In this document: positions 1 to 7,552 of the stretch, piece by piece
Layout: each line of letters opens with the position of its first letter
Numbering within the stretch: the first letter of the stretch is position 1
Assembly: GCA_009668925.1 (NCBI GenBank)
Contig: SBEK01000136.1
Span: 1 to 11,009 of the forward strand
Length of the DNA: 11,009 bases
DNA from: Deltaproteobacteria bacterium
Lineage (GTDB): Bacteria > Desulfobacterota > Syntrophia > Syntrophales > Smithellaceae
Direction of reading: 5' to 3'
Notes under the pieces: model-generated
Database searches by the model: none
What the model was told of the DNA's origin: nothing
Seen by the model: the letters and a program-made list of their open reading frames with translations, nothing else
Made by a program: the position numbers and the translations under genes

Positions 1-467
1 GAGGTGATTTGCATGAGGACGTTGAAGCGGCTGGCCAGCGGTCCGAAATTAAAGCGGGCCGGCGATGGGGAATCATCCGACTCCATGTGGATCCGGCGCA
101 TCTCGGCAAGCAGAGGAACGGCGTTGCCCGCCAGGAAGTCCACGACGGCATCGAAAACCGGGTTGTCGTGAGGGGTTTCCCTGAGCAGTTTTGTCGCCGT
201 CCGGATCTGATCCATCCGGCCGGCCGTTCGCTGCATATCGTCGGCGTCCACGCGCATCTCGTGGAAAAAGAGATGGTAGAGGCGGTCGAAATGCTGCAGG
301 TCTCTCAGGCTCTTGGCGAAGTTGGCGGCCAGGAGCGCCCGGAACTGCACCTCATCGGTCGGGTTGATCAGTTTGAGCTGGTTGAGGCCGTCGAGCACTT
401 CGGACGTGGAGATGCGCAGACCCGCGGCCCGGCAGCAGGAAACGAACTGTTGAATCAGCTTGACCAT
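1..467 (-). CDS. CoxE-like VWA-domain protein, N-terminal part (runs off the left edge)
   Basis: The minus strand is open from the ATG at 467 to the window edge, giving 155 complete codons and no stop. The N-terminus contains SCCRAAGLRISTSEVLDGL (residues 10-28), followed by a stretch ending in FDRLYHLFFHEM (about residues 60-71). That pattern, a helix, then 'R-A-A-G-L-R-(V/I)-S-T-S-E', then '(F)DRL(F/Y)..FF', is typical of the N-terminal region of CoxE-like VWA proteins. The VWA fold with its MIDAS metal site would lie in the missing C-terminal part, so it is not seen. The gene starts 33 bases after the MoxR stop at 503-501, in the same frame and orientation, and no other ATG or GTG lies between that stop and 467. 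The ribosome binding site is weak (GGTGAT), so translation may be coupled to the ATPase gene. MoxR/VWA pairs are known to act as chaperone-like systems that mature or activate other protein complexes; the client here is unknown. Confidence 0.75.
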   Translation of the reverse strand, partial: MVKLIQQFVSCCRAAGLRISTSEVLDGLNQLKLINPTDEVQFRALLAANFAKSLRDLQHFDRLYHLFFHEMRVDADDMQRTAGRMDQIRTATKLLRETPHDNPVFDAVVDFLAGNAVPLLAEMRRIHMESDDSPSPARFNFGPLASRFNVLMQIT

Positions 468-500
468 TCGATCACCGGAAAGCGGGTTTCGAGGGAAGGA

Positions 501-1415
501 TCATCGGGGCATGACCCGGTCCAGGTTCTTGCGCACTTTTTCCAGATCCATCTGATATTTGCAGATGACGTTGAGCGTTTCGGAGATCACTTCGGGCGAA
601 AGCTCGTGGATCTGCAGCGCCAGCAGCGATTGCGCCCAGTCGAGCGTCTCCGAAATGCTGGGGCTCTTCTTCAAATCGAGCGTCCGGATCTTGCGGATGG
701 CATCCACCAGAACGGCGCAGAGCTTTTCCTCAATGGCGGGAATCTTGAGCCTCACGATCGCGATCTCCGTGTCGCGCGCCGGATAGTCGATGTAGAGGTG
801 AACGCAGCGGCGCTTGAGGGCATCGCTCATGTCCCGGTAATTGTTGGATGTCAAAAGAACAAAGGGAATGTTGATGGCCTTGCGTGTACCCAGCTCGGGA
901 ATGGACACCTGAAAGTCGGACAGCAGTTCGAGAAGGAAAGCTTCAAATTCGGGGTCGGACTTGTCCACTTCGTCGAGCAGCAGCACCACGGGCTTGGCCG
1001 AGCTGATGGCCATGAGGAGCGGCCGCGGCTGGATAAAGCGGTCGGAAAAGAAAGCGTCTTCCTGCGCGGCGATCTGGTCCACCGCTTCGGCGAGTGTGCC
1101 TGTGGAGCAAATGATGTCGTTGATGCGGTCCTTGACCATTTGCGTGTAAAGCAGTTGCTTGGCGTATTCCCATTCATAGAGGGCCTTGGCTTCATCCAGG
1201 CCTTCATAGCACTGGAGACGGATCAACTCGCGGTCGAGACTGCGGGAGACTGCTTTGGCGAGCTCCGTTTTGCCGACGCCCGCCGGCCCCTCGATCAGGA
1301 CGGGCTTCTGCGTCGCCTGAGCCAGAAAAATGACCGTGGCGATTTCCCGCGAGGGGATGTAGCCGGCCTCGGTTAACCTTTGTTCGACATCTGCGACGGT
1401 TTTATATTCTTGCAT
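501..1415 (-). CDS. MoxR-family AAA+ ATPase
   Basis: This is a 304-residue cytoplasmic AAA+ ATPase, the usual length for the MoxR family. Walker A is GPAGVGKT at residues 43-50, Walker B is VVLLLDEVD at 143-151, a sensor-1-like LLTSNN is at 187-192, and DALKRRC at about 198-204 carries the basic residues expected near the arginine finger. The alpha-helical lid domain follows to the C-terminus. I chose the ATG at 1415 because AGAAAGG stands 7 bases upstream of it. An in-frame ATG at 1448 would add 11 residues, but it lies within the probable promoter and has no such site. The gene is followed after 33 bases by a CoxE-like VWA gene in the same direction. MoxR ATPases hydrolyse ATP to remodel or insert cofactors into partner complexes, together with VWA proteins. 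The family is clear; the client is not, since neither carbon monoxide nor methanol dehydrogenase genes are in view. Confidence 0.92.
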   Translation of the reverse strand: MQEYKTVADVEQRLTEAGYIPSREIATVIFLAQATQKPVLIEGPAGVGKTELAKAVSRSLDRELIRLQCYEGLDEAKALYEWEYAKQLLYTQMVKDRINDIICSTGTLAEAVDQIAAQEDAFFSDRFIQPRPLLMAISSAKPVVLLLDEVDKSDPEFEAFLLELLSDFQVSIPELGTRKAINIPFVLLTSNNYRDMSDALKRRCVHLYIDYPARDTEIAIVRLKIPAIEEKLCAVLVDAIRKIRTLDLKKSPSISETLDWAQSLLALQIHELSPEVISETLNVICKYQMDLEKVRKNLDRVMPR

Positions 1416-1438
1416 GGATAGGCCTTTCTGACGAACGG

Positions 1439-1465
1439 CATATAACATTCAAAAGATGCGGTCAA
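1439..1465 (-). promoter_or_regulatory. Probable sigma-70 promoter of the moxR/VWA pair
   Basis: On the minus strand a -35-like TTGACC (1465-1460) and a -10-like TATATG (1444-1439) are separated by 15 bases, shorter than the optimal 17. Transcription would begin near 1432, leaving a leader of about 16 bases before the ATG at 1415. That placement fits the chosen start. The hexamers are good but the spacing is suboptimal. Confidence 0.4.
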
Positions 1466-1731
1466 GACAAAGGCTGAAAAAAGGAAGGCCGCCGCCTCAT
1501 GTGAGGCGCGCCTGCGCCGGCTTCGAAAAGGGTCTGATCGGGATTGCGGAACCGGCGGAAAAATCCCGCGGGACCGCTCCGACCGGATTGTTTATTTAAT
1601 ATACACCCGGGTCACTTCCGGGGCCGACCGGAACACTGCGGCGGCGGGTATACCGATCGTTATCCTGCGCCGTTTGCGAGGGATTTCTTCCGCGATGAAA
1701 AAATATTTGCTTCGTCAAAAGCAATATGTTA

Positions 1732-1742
1732 GGTGTCACACC
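1732..1742. promoter_or_regulatory. Inverted repeat, possible operator upstream of the decarboxylase beta gene
   Basis: GGTGT-C-ACACC is a perfect 5-base inverted repeat around one central base, 60 bases upstream of the beta-subunit start and just before the possible promoter. Its GT...AC core is of the general kind bound by GntR-type regulators. No regulator gene is in the window, so this is only a candidate site. Confidence 0.22.
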
Positions 1743-1801
1743 ATTATAGGATTGGATGGTTGTCTATTTTTTATACATTCAGATAAATAGGAGACCGATT
1801 C

Positions 1802-3055
1802 ATGACATGGGATGCAGTCGCTAATATTTTTCAGGGAGTCACGACGTTAGGAGAAGCATTTTCCCATAATCCGAAAATCGCCGTGGCCAGGATTGTTCTT
1901 ATTTTATTCGGCCTGTTGCTGGTTTATCTGGGCAAGAAAGGAATTCTGGAAGCGCTGCTCATGATTCCCATGGGGCTCGGTATGGCGACCGTCAATGCCG
2001 CCATCATGTTCTTTGACCCTTTGAATCTGCATGGAGGCATGGGGACGTTTTTCGTGGAAGCTCAGGCGGGCGCTACGGCGGATGCCGTGAAAAATGCCGC
2101 TGATCTGATGACGATCCTGCAGATTGACTGGCTACAGCCGATTTATACGTTCACATTCAGCAACGGTTTGATTGCCTGTCTGGTTTTTATGGGCATCGGC
2201 GCGCTTTTGGACGTCGGGTATGTGATGGCCCGGCCGTTTCAGAGCATGTTCATTGCCGTATGCGCGGAACTCGGCACGATCATCGTTCTGCCCATTGCGC
2301 AGTATTTCGGATACACGGCGCAGCAGGCGGCGGCCATCGCGATTGTCGGCGGCGCCGACGGCCCGATGGTTTTATTCACGTCGCTGAGGCTCGCGCCGGA
2401 ACTTTTTGTCCCCATCGCAGTGATCGCCTACCTTTATCTCGGCTTTGCCTATGGCGGTTACCCCTACCTGATCAAATTTATGGTGCCGAAAAAGCTGCTG
2501 GCGATCAAGCCCGCGCCGCCCAAAAAGAAGCGCAACATTACTTCGGGCGAGAAAATGCTGTTCTCCGTGGTCGCCTGCGTCTTTCTGTCCTTCCTGCTTC
2601 CGGTTGCGGCGCCCCTGTTCTTCAGTCTGTTCTTCGGCGTCGTGGTTCGTGAATCGGGGATCAAAGAATACATTGATTTGCTGCAGGGCCCGGTTCTCTA
2701 TCTGTCGACAATGTTTCTGGGGTTGATTCTGGGCGTGCTTTGCGACGCCAATACGATCATGGACCCGAAAATCCTGCCGCTCCTGCTCCTGGGCATTCTG
2801 GCGCTCCTGATTTCCGGGATCGGCGGTATTCTGGCCGGCTATGTTCTGTATTTCCTGTCGGGCGGTAAATATAATCCGGCGATCGGTATTGCCGGCGTGA
2901 GCTGCGTGCCGACGACGGCCAAAGTGGCTCAGAAGGTTGTCGCGAAAGTGAACAAAACGGCGATTATTCTGCCGGAAGCGCTGGGTGCCAATATCAGCGG
3001 CGTGATTACCACGGCGATCATCGCCGGCATTTACTGCAGCCTGCTTGCTAAATAG
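1802..3055 (+). CDS. Sodium ion-translocating decarboxylase, beta subunit (OadB/MmdB/GcdB family)
   Basis: This 417-residue integral membrane protein has roughly ten hydrophobic segments and carries the signatures of the Na+-pumping biotin-dependent decarboxylase beta subunit. GGADGPM lies at residues 183-189, KYNPAIGIAGVSCVPTTAK at 356-374 and GANISGV at 395-401. From what I recall of Klebsiella/Salmonella OadB, the functional residues D203, Y229, N373, S382 and N412 correspond to D186, Y212, N358, S367 and N397. The offset is a constant 17 for the first two and 15 for the last three, so all are conserved. The subunit decarboxylates carboxybiotin in the membrane and exports Na+. GGADGPM has Met where Thr is common. 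AGGAG sits 8 bases before the ATG. A 40-codon gamma-like gene follows at once. No alpha or biotin-carrier gene is adjacent, so the substrate (oxaloacetate, methylmalonyl-CoA, glutaconyl-CoA or malonate) cannot be told. Confidence 0.93.
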   Translation: MTWDAVANIFQGVTTLGEAFSHNPKIAVARIVLILFGLLLVYLGKKGILEALLMIPMGLGMATVNAAIMFFDPLNLHGGMGTFFVEAQAGATADAVKNAADLMTILQIDWLQPIYTFTFSNGLIACLVFMGIGALLDVGYVMARPFQSMFIAVCAELGTIIVLPIAQYFGYTAQQAAAIAIVGGADGPMVLFTSLRLAPELFVPIAVIAYLYLGFAYGGYPYLIKFMVPKKLLAIKPAPPKKKRNITSGEKMLFSVVACVFLSFLLPVAAPLFFSLFFGVVVRESGIKEYIDLLQGPVLYLSTMFLGLILGVLCDANTIMDPKILPLLLLGILALLISGIGGILAGYVLYFLSGGKYNPAIGIAGVSCVPTTAKVAQKVVAKVNKTAIILPEALGANISGVITTAIIAGIYCSLLAK

Positions 3056-3065
3056 GGAGGATCTT

Positions 3066-3188
3066 ATGGGAGGATGGACGGCGGCATTTTTTACCTATCT
3101 GTTGACGATTGTCATCGCATTTTTTTGCGCCGGCATGATTCATCTGATGGTCGTGTTTCTGGAGCGGCGCTCCAAAAAGAAGAGTTAG
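3066..3188 (+). CDS. Very small single-span membrane protein, probable minimal gamma subunit of the decarboxylase pump
   Basis: This 40-codon gene starts at an ATG with a near-perfect ribosome binding site, AGGGAGG (3054-3060), placed 5 bases upstream and overlapping the stop codon of the beta-subunit gene. That arrangement predicts translational coupling. The product starts MGGWTAAFF, has one hydrophobic helix at about residues 8-32, and ends in a highly basic tail, ERRSKKKS, expected on the cytoplasmic side by the positive-inside rule. Gamma subunits of Na+-translocating decarboxylases (OadG family) are small proteins with a single N-terminal membrane span, encoded beside beta, that hold the complex together. 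Known ones are about 80-120 residues and have a soluble, often Pro/Ala-rich tail, which is absent here. Position, size class and topology support the call; there is no diagnostic sequence motif. Confidence 0.68.
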   Translation: MGGWTAAFFTYLLTIVIAFFCAGMIHLMVVFLERRSKKKS

Positions 3189-3295
3189 CGCGGCGCAGGC
3201 GTCCGGGCTTTTGTCGGACGATCAGGTCAGGCAGGATTACGGCCTTGAAATCCGTGGTAAATTCTGCTTAATCTGTCCGTCGAAGGTTATCAACT

Positions 3296-6200
3296 ATGAC
3301 AAAAAAGCCCGATGCCATTGAAAAAAACAATCTCTGGACGTCTTCAGCGCTGAAGGTCAATCTGGAAAGGACGGCGGTGGATGTTCAGATCCCGCAGCAA
3401 TACGCGCCGATCCTCTCGATTGTCCAGGACCATTACGGTCTTCAGAAAAAGACCCGCGAGCTCCTCACCGAGCTCAATCACCCGTATGTCAACTGGGACT
3501 TTGTCCTCAAAGAACTCAAGTCCATCTCGATCGGTGATTTCCACATTTACAACAATCACCCGGAGGGGCTGACCGCTCTATCGATCCTCTTCACCATCTA
3601 TTTCGATGTTCTGAAATCGTCGGCGTCCGACGATATCAAAGACAGCGCCATCCACTATCTTTTCGACTTCGCCGACGCGATCATCATGCACAGCGGTGAC
3701 TTTCTCACCAGAAATCTGTCTTTATTTCCCGGGTTCATCACTGCCTTAACGGAGATTGCCGATGACGAATCGGCGCTCTTCAAAAAATGCTCATCCTATC
3801 TGAAACGGATTATCCGGGCGGTGAGGGACCAGGGGGTGGATGTTTCCACGCCTGCTTTCGACACGCTGGTCTACAAGATGTTCCGGGCGACTTACGCCTT
3901 TTGGCTCAATGGACCCGATCCCGCGCTGTGGCTCACCGCGTGGCGCACCGCGCCGGAGCCGCCGGGCCAAGGCGCTTATCTGGAGTTGGTCGAGCCGCTC
4001 AGTCACCGCCGCTTCCGCAAACTGATGCTGGATCTCGATGCGCTTCGTTTGCGAGACGGTGAAAAGGCCGGAGCGCATCTGGCGGATTTTCTGGATCTGC
4101 CGGATTATTTTCAAATCATCGACGGATACCTGTCGGTTGCCGACGCCCTGGAAAAGTCGACCGCCTACCAGGGCCGCCACCTGATCAAACTGGATTTTCT
4201 CTTCGGCGTCATGTCCGTGCCGGGGCTCCGGGATATTCATACGAGCGCCATGCGGGAGATCAATTATTCGCTGAAGCTCGTCTTTCAGGAAGAAAAAAAG
4301 GAGAATCTGCAGGGCTTTGTCCGCAAGATATTCTCTTTCCTGAAAAAGAATACGTCGCAAAATGAATTTCGCGGCGCGAGCATTGACTGCATTGTAACGG
4401 CGGCGCGGGAGGTCTTTGCGCAAAACGCCCATTCGCTGGTGGACGTTTTTATCGACGAACTCATTGCCTACGGCTTTGAGTACCCGGAAATCAAGGGATC
4501 TACGGCGGACTGGCAGGTGAAGGTTAATCCCGAACATATCCGCACCATCCGTGCCTGGCTGGAAATCATCGCCATGAAGCCGCGGTGGACCAAGCGGCTC
4601 ATTTCGGCTCTCATCATCAATTTGAAAATCGGCGGGATCTTTGTCCGGGACACCGACCTCATCCAGCGGGACATCTCCAAGCTTCTCAACACGGACATTG
4701 CGCCGGCCTACAACCTGATCAAGCAGCTCTTGCGCATTTTCCCCGTCTACTTCAGCGAAATCGGCGCCGAAGGAGAACTCCGGGACATCACGACGCGCGT
4801 CGACGAACTGTCGTTCCGCAACGACCGGCTCATTGACTACTTCCGCAAGCAATCTCACGTGGAGAGCAACAGCCTGCTGGTCGAATTCACCGAAGATATT
4901 TTCCGCTACTGGTTTTCGGGCGACAAGCGTTTCATCTGCAGGCATATCCCGGATGAAGTCTTCCATCAGGTGGAAAATAGAGGAAAGTACTTCGACGGCA
5001 TGCATCAGGCTTTCCTTTACCTGTTTCCCGCAACGGACAATTCTCCCCGCGTCTTCCTGGAATGGGACAAGGCCAGGATCGCGCGGGAAATCGGTCAGAT
5101 CAGGGATGTTTCGGATGTGGATCGGGAGCGGGTGTCGCTGATGATCCGCATTTATCAGTTGATCTATAAAAAATATTTTCCGCAGTATTTTGATTTGCTC
5201 AAAGATCTGGAGGCCGTGAATGCCTTCGCCGCTCAGGATATCCTGTCTTTGAAAAGGGCGCTGGCGGACAAGAACTATTACCGCAGTCTGACGATCATCC
5301 TGAAATTCCTGTCCGTGCTCAAAGCGCGGATTCTTTCGGGACAAAAGACGCAGTCTTATGAAAACATTTACCACAAACGCCATATTGCGGCCGGCATCCC
5401 GTCCATGTACGGAACCTACCATGAGGAGAAATTCGACGCGCTGGGGCTGTCGCTTCGGCTGGAGGCTCTGGGCGGCATGCTTTTCGAGGAGCTGATCAAA
5501 TCACTGAATCTGAAATTCATCACCAAGCGCACCCTCATCAGAATTCATACGTATCTGTGGCCTTACCTCGGGGCGCTGGAACTGGAAGGCATCTCCACGG
5601 AGGGATTGGTGGCCAAGGTCAAGTACGTCACGAGCGCGCTCCCGATCAAACAATTCTCGGTGGATCAGTACCTCGATATTTTCCGATTCATTTCCAAAGG
5701 CATTCAGGATGTAATCCGCGACTACTACATCGACGCCCACAGCATCAATCTGCCGATCATCGTCCGGCAGACAACGCCTTACGGAGAGGATTGGGCCGCC
5801 AAAAACGACCCGGATGTCCGCAGCGAGCCGCCCCGCCAGGATGAACTGATGTATCAGCAGTCGGAGAATTTTATCCGGGGGATGATTTCGTCCGCGTTCG
5901 GGCTGCAGGTGCTGGATAATTTTGTCCACGCCGTCATTAAAACGCTCAATGCGGAATTGGACAAATTCAAGGACAATAAGCGGATTCTCAATCTGCTGAT
6001 GGACTACAACCCGGAGCTCGCCGTCTCCTCGATTTACAGCAAGAACGACCGGCTCGACAACCAGATTCTGCTCGGCAACAAAGGCTACTTTCTCAAGAAA
6101 CTGGTGTCCTTCGGATTCCCGGTCCCGCCGGGCTTTATCATCACCACGGAAGTGTTCCGCGGCTATGACGCCGTCTACGGGTACAAGTACATTTTCCGGG

Positions 6201-7552
6201 ATCTCGCGGCGCGCGTCGGGAAAGAAATCGCCGCGCTGGAGAAGAAGACCGGACGGAAATTCGGCGACCGCAACAATCCGCTCCTCCTGTCGGTGCGCAG
6301 CGGCGCCACCGTGTCGCTGCCGGGGATGATGCGCTCTTTCCTGAATGTGGGCATCAATGCGGCCATTGCCGAAAATCTGGGCGGGAAAAAGGATTTTCAG
6401 TGGGCGGCCTGGGATTCCTACCGCCGGTTTCTCCAGACGTGGGGCATGTTCCAGGGGCTCTCCCGGGATTTTTTTGACGCGATTATGGACGGTTTTAAAC
6501 AGAAGCACTCCGTGGAAAGAAAAATTCAGTTTTCACCGGAACTGATGAAGCAAATCGCCCTGGCTTACCGGAAAGGCATCCTCGACAGCAATATTCCGCT
6601 GGCGGACGACCCCATGCGTCAGCTCCGGCACGCGATTCTGCAGGTTTTTGATTCGTGGTATTCCGAGCAGGCCCAGATCTACCGCCACCAAATGCATCTC
6701 TCCGACGAATGGGGAACGGCCGTAATCGTCCAGGCCATGGTCTTCGGCAATTTTCACGAAAAATCCGGTTCGGGCGTCATTTTTACGCGCGATCCGAAAA
6801 GCGCATCGGCGGATGTGACGCTTTACGGCGATTTCATCTTCGGCGTGCAGGGCGATGATATTGTTTCGGGACTCGTCGAAACGTTTCCGATTTCGGAGCG
6901 TCAGCGGATCACCGAGCACCGCAATACGGCTATTTCCCTCGAAGCGACGTTTCCCGATATTTATGACGAACTGGTCAGAATCGCCGAGATCATGATTTAC
7001 GAAAAAGGGTTCAATCATCAGGAAATTGAGTTTACCTTTGAGGGACCCCGGAAAGAACAGCTTTATCTGCTGCAGACGCGCGACATGGATCAGACCAAAA
7101 CCAAGAGCCTGAGAAGGTTCAAGGACACGGCCTCGCTCAATGCCTCCCTTCTGGGGACGGGCATCGGCGTCAGCGGCGGCGCGCTTTGCGGCCGGGCGGT
7201 TTATTCCGAAGACGACATCAAACGGTTTCGCAAAGCGGAACCCAAGTCATCGCTCATTCTGGTGCGGCCCGATACCGTACCGGATGACGTCGGCGTCCTT
7301 TTGCAGGTCGAGGGGCTCCTGACGGCGAAAGGCGGCGCGACATCCCATGCCGCCGTGACCATTCCGCAGCTGGGAAAAGTCGGTGTGGTGGGCTTGAGCA
7401 AATTGAAGGTTTACGAGTCGGAAGGATATGCCACGCTGGAAAATCATACCATCCGGACGGGCGATTTTATTTGCATCGACGGCTGGAGCGGCGCGCTGTA
7501 TCTGGGCAGGCACGAAAGAGAAACGGACAAGTACTATTCCATTACGCTCTGA
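3296..7552 (+). CDS. PPDK-like dikinase lacking the PEP/pyruvate barrel, with a ~900-residue unknown N-terminus
   Basis: The 1418-residue protein starts at an ATG with GAAGG 9 bases upstream. Residues 1 to about 900 show no family I recognise. They look largely alpha-helical and soluble, with a notable stretch KRHIAAGIPSMYGTY at 694-708. Residues about 915-1270 form a PPDK-type ATP-grasp domain: GNKG 927-930 (K929), VPPGF 943-947, VRSGA 1000-1004 (R1001) with LPGMM 1008-1012, FTRDP with R1165, EIE 1243-1245 (metal ligands) and QTR 1260-1262. These match the order of K22, R92, D321/E323 and R337 in PPDK. The phosphohistidine swivel domain follows, with GGATSH at 1346-1351; H1351 is the expected phospho-carrier. 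The domain ends at ...YLG (1404). There is no C-terminal TIM barrel, so a complete PPDK or PEP-synthase reaction is not predicted. Autophosphorylation from ATP is likely, but the acceptor is unknown. The last 14 residues (1405-1418) are encoded by a dispersed repeat. The gene lies 107 bases after the small gamma-like gene, with no clear terminator between. Confidence 0.88.
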   Translation: MTKKPDAIEKNNLWTSSALKVNLERTAVDVQIPQQYAPILSIVQDHYGLQKKTRELLTELNHPYVNWDFVLKELKSISIGDFHIYNNHPEGLTALSILFTIYFDVLKSSASDDIKDSAIHYLFDFADAIIMHSGDFLTRNLSLFPGFITALTEIADDESALFKKCSSYLKRIIRAVRDQGVDVSTPAFDTLVYKMFRATYAFWLNGPDPALWLTAWRTAPEPPGQGAYLELVEPLSHRRFRKLMLDLDALRLRDGEKAGAHLADFLDLPDYFQIIDGYLSVADALEKSTAYQGRHLIKLDFLFGVMSVPGLRDIHTSAMREINYSLKLVFQEEKKENLQGFVRKIFSFLKKNTSQNEFRGASIDCIVTAAREVFAQNAHSLVDVFIDELIAYGFEYPEIKGSTADWQVKVNPEHIRTIRAWLEIIAMKPRWTKRLISALIINLKIGGIFVRDTDLIQRDISKLLNTDIAPAYNLIKQLLRIFPVYFSEIGAEGELRDITTRVDELSFRNDRLIDYFRKQSHVESNSLLVEFTEDIFRYWFSGDKRFICRHIPDEVFHQVENRGKYFDGMHQAFLYLFPATDNSPRVFLEWDKARIAREIGQIRDVSDVDRERVSLMIRIYQLIYKKYFPQYFDLLKDLEAVNAFAAQDILSLKRALADKNYYRSLTIILKFLSVLKARILSGQKTQSYENIYHKRHIAAGIPSMYGTYHEEKFDALGLSLRLEALGGMLFEELIKSLNLKFITKRTLIRIHTYLWPYLGALELEGISTEGLVAKVKYVTSALPIKQFSVDQYLDIFRFISKGIQDVIRDYYIDAHSINLPIIVRQTTPYGEDWAAKNDPDVRSEPPRQDELMYQQSENFIRGMISSAFGLQVLDNFVHAVIKTLNAELDKFKDNKRILNLLMDYNPELAVSSIYSKNDRLDNQILLGNKGYFLKKLVSFGFPVPPGFIITTEVFRGYDAVYGYKYIFRDLAARVGKEIAALEKKTGRKFGDRNNPLLLSVRSGATVSLPGMMRSFLNVGINAAIAENLGGKKDFQWAAWDSYRRFLQTWGMFQGLSRDFFDAIMDGFKQKHSVERKIQFSPELMKQIALAYRKGILDSNIPLADDPMRQLRHAILQVFDSWYSEQAQIYRHQMHLSDEWGTAVIVQAMVFGNFHEKSGSGVIFTRDPKSASADVTLYGDFIFGVQGDDIVSGLVETFPISERQRITEHRNTAISLEATFPDIYDELVRIAEIMIYEKGFNHQEIEFTFEGPRKEQLYLLQTRDMDQTKTKSLRRFKDTASLNASLLGTGIGVSGGALCGRAVYSEDDIKRFRKAEPKSSLILVRPDTVPDDVGVLLQVEGLLTAKGGATSHAAVTIPQLGKVGVVGLSKLKVYESEGYATLENHTIRTGDFICIDGWSGALYLGRHERETDKYYSITL

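Larger units (their letters stand above)
1416..1801. other. Divergent intergenic region between moxR and the decarboxylase beta gene
   Basis: No gene is supported here. The left part (about 1480-1680) is GC-rich and holds several short palindromes: CGCCTCA-TG-TGAGGCG at 1493-1508, TCCCGCGGGA at 1564-1573, ACCCGGGT at 1605-1612 and GGTATACC at 1647-1654. The right part (about 1690-1800) is AT-rich, as expected in front of a gene. It includes a possible but weak promoter for the beta subunit gene (TTGGAT at 1752-1757, 16 bases, TACATT at 1774-1779), which would leave almost no leader before the AGGAG ribosome binding site at 1789-1793. The 62-codon open frame at 1544-1732 has no recognisable family features and is not called. 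Confidence 0.6.

Noticed and set aside
9..1376. A 455-codon plus-strand open frame across the moxR/VWA region
   Set aside because: It is antisense to two genes with clear family motifs (Walker A/B, CoxE-like N-terminus). Its translation has no recognisable domain, and such frames arise from GC-rich codon bias on the opposite strand.
1544..1732. A 62-codon plus-strand frame in the moxR/decarboxylase intergenic region
   Set aside because: There is no convincing ribosome binding site, family motif or membrane segment. It reads through palindromic, GC-rich intergenic DNA.
3200..3220. CGTCCG/CGGACG hairpin as a terminator after the gamma-like gene
   Set aside because: The stem is only 6 bases with a 9-base loop, and no T-run follows it.
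3791..5422. A 543-codon minus-strand open frame inside the dikinase gene
   Set aside because: It is antisense to the dikinase N-terminal region. The translation is rich in Arg, Gln, Asp and Val with no hydrophobic-core pattern or domain, as expected of a shadow frame. The plus-strand frame continues unbroken into well-conserved motifs.
5501..6508. A 335-codon minus-strand open frame inside the dikinase gene
   Set aside because: It overlaps the conserved ATP-grasp motifs on the plus strand and shows no family features of its own.
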